DNA from: Nitrospira sp.
Lineage (GTDB): Bacteria; UBA9089; CG2-30-40-21; SBAY01
Direction of reading: 5' to 3'
Length of the DNA: 5,630 nucleotides
Assembly: GCA_005239945.1 (NCBI GenBank)
Contig: SBAY01000114.1
Location: 1 to 5,630 of the forward strand
Positions 5,543 through 5,630 of this stretch are shown here, one piece after another (position 1 is the first letter of the stretch; every line of letters starts with the position of its first letter). Below the pieces are notes generated by a model. That model was not told the DNA's origin and did no database searches. It saw only the letters and a list, made by a program, of their open reading frames with translations. The translations under genes were made by a program, and so were the position numbers.

Positions 5543-5630
5543 AATACAAACTTGCAAGATCTCGTTTTTTTAACAAAGTTTTTTTCATACAGCCTTTGAT
5601 AGAAGCGGTATATTCGTTTGTCGAAAGATT

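Noticed and set aside
5543..5580. Intrinsic terminator before the T7 run at about 5565-5571
   Set aside because: The upstream bases contain small palindromes (CTTGCAAG, AGATCT) but no stable stem ending at the T run.

Overview
The window looks like ordinary chromosomal DNA from a low-GC (roughly 40%) bacterium. The genes use bacterial Shine-Dalgarno sites and sigma-70-type promoters. The gene mix, the AT-rich third codon positions and the many short-period repeats between genes suggest an uncultured, possibly candidate-phylum lineage (for example an Omnitrophica-like group). That placement is a guess; no rRNA or other taxonomic marker is present.

Layout. Three genes on the minus strand run leftward from about 3615: tyrA (prephenate/arogenate dehydrogenase), argJ (glutamate N-acetyltransferase of arginine synthesis) and an endonuclease Q-like PHP nuclease (repair of deaminated bases). 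They lie 43 and 48 nt apart and are probably one operon. A good promoter (TTGACA, 17 nt, TATACT) and a roughly 100-nt leader precede tyrA. Diverging from them on the plus strand is argS (arginyl-tRNA synthetase), with its own promoter (TTGACA, 17 nt, TACCAT). The two -35 boxes are only 28 nt apart, so the arginine biosynthetic gene argJ and the arginine tRNA-charging enzyme share one control region. The flanks (1-150 and 5410-5630) hold repeats and no convincing complete gene.

How the genes fit together. All four are housekeeping functions: tyrosine synthesis, arginine synthesis, arginine charging and DNA repair. I see no defence system, mobile-element gene, CRISPR array, tRNA or rRNA. All four proteins appear full length with their key motifs. 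Two of them are over-extended if the longest reading frame is taken: argJ should start at 2616, not 2694, and argS at 3733, not 3679. The extended argS start codon is in fact part of the -35 box.

The most distinctive signal is outside the genes. Nearly every gap carries its own degenerate short tandem repeat: period 8 at 21-52, period 9 at 1381-1416 and again at 2628-2654, period 7 at 3530-3557 and 3572-3615, and period 9-10 at 5425-5450. Several are arranged as inverted pairs: a 22-bp element flanks the three-gene operon, heptad arrays face each other in the tyrA leader, and 16-bp arms bracket 117 bp after argS.
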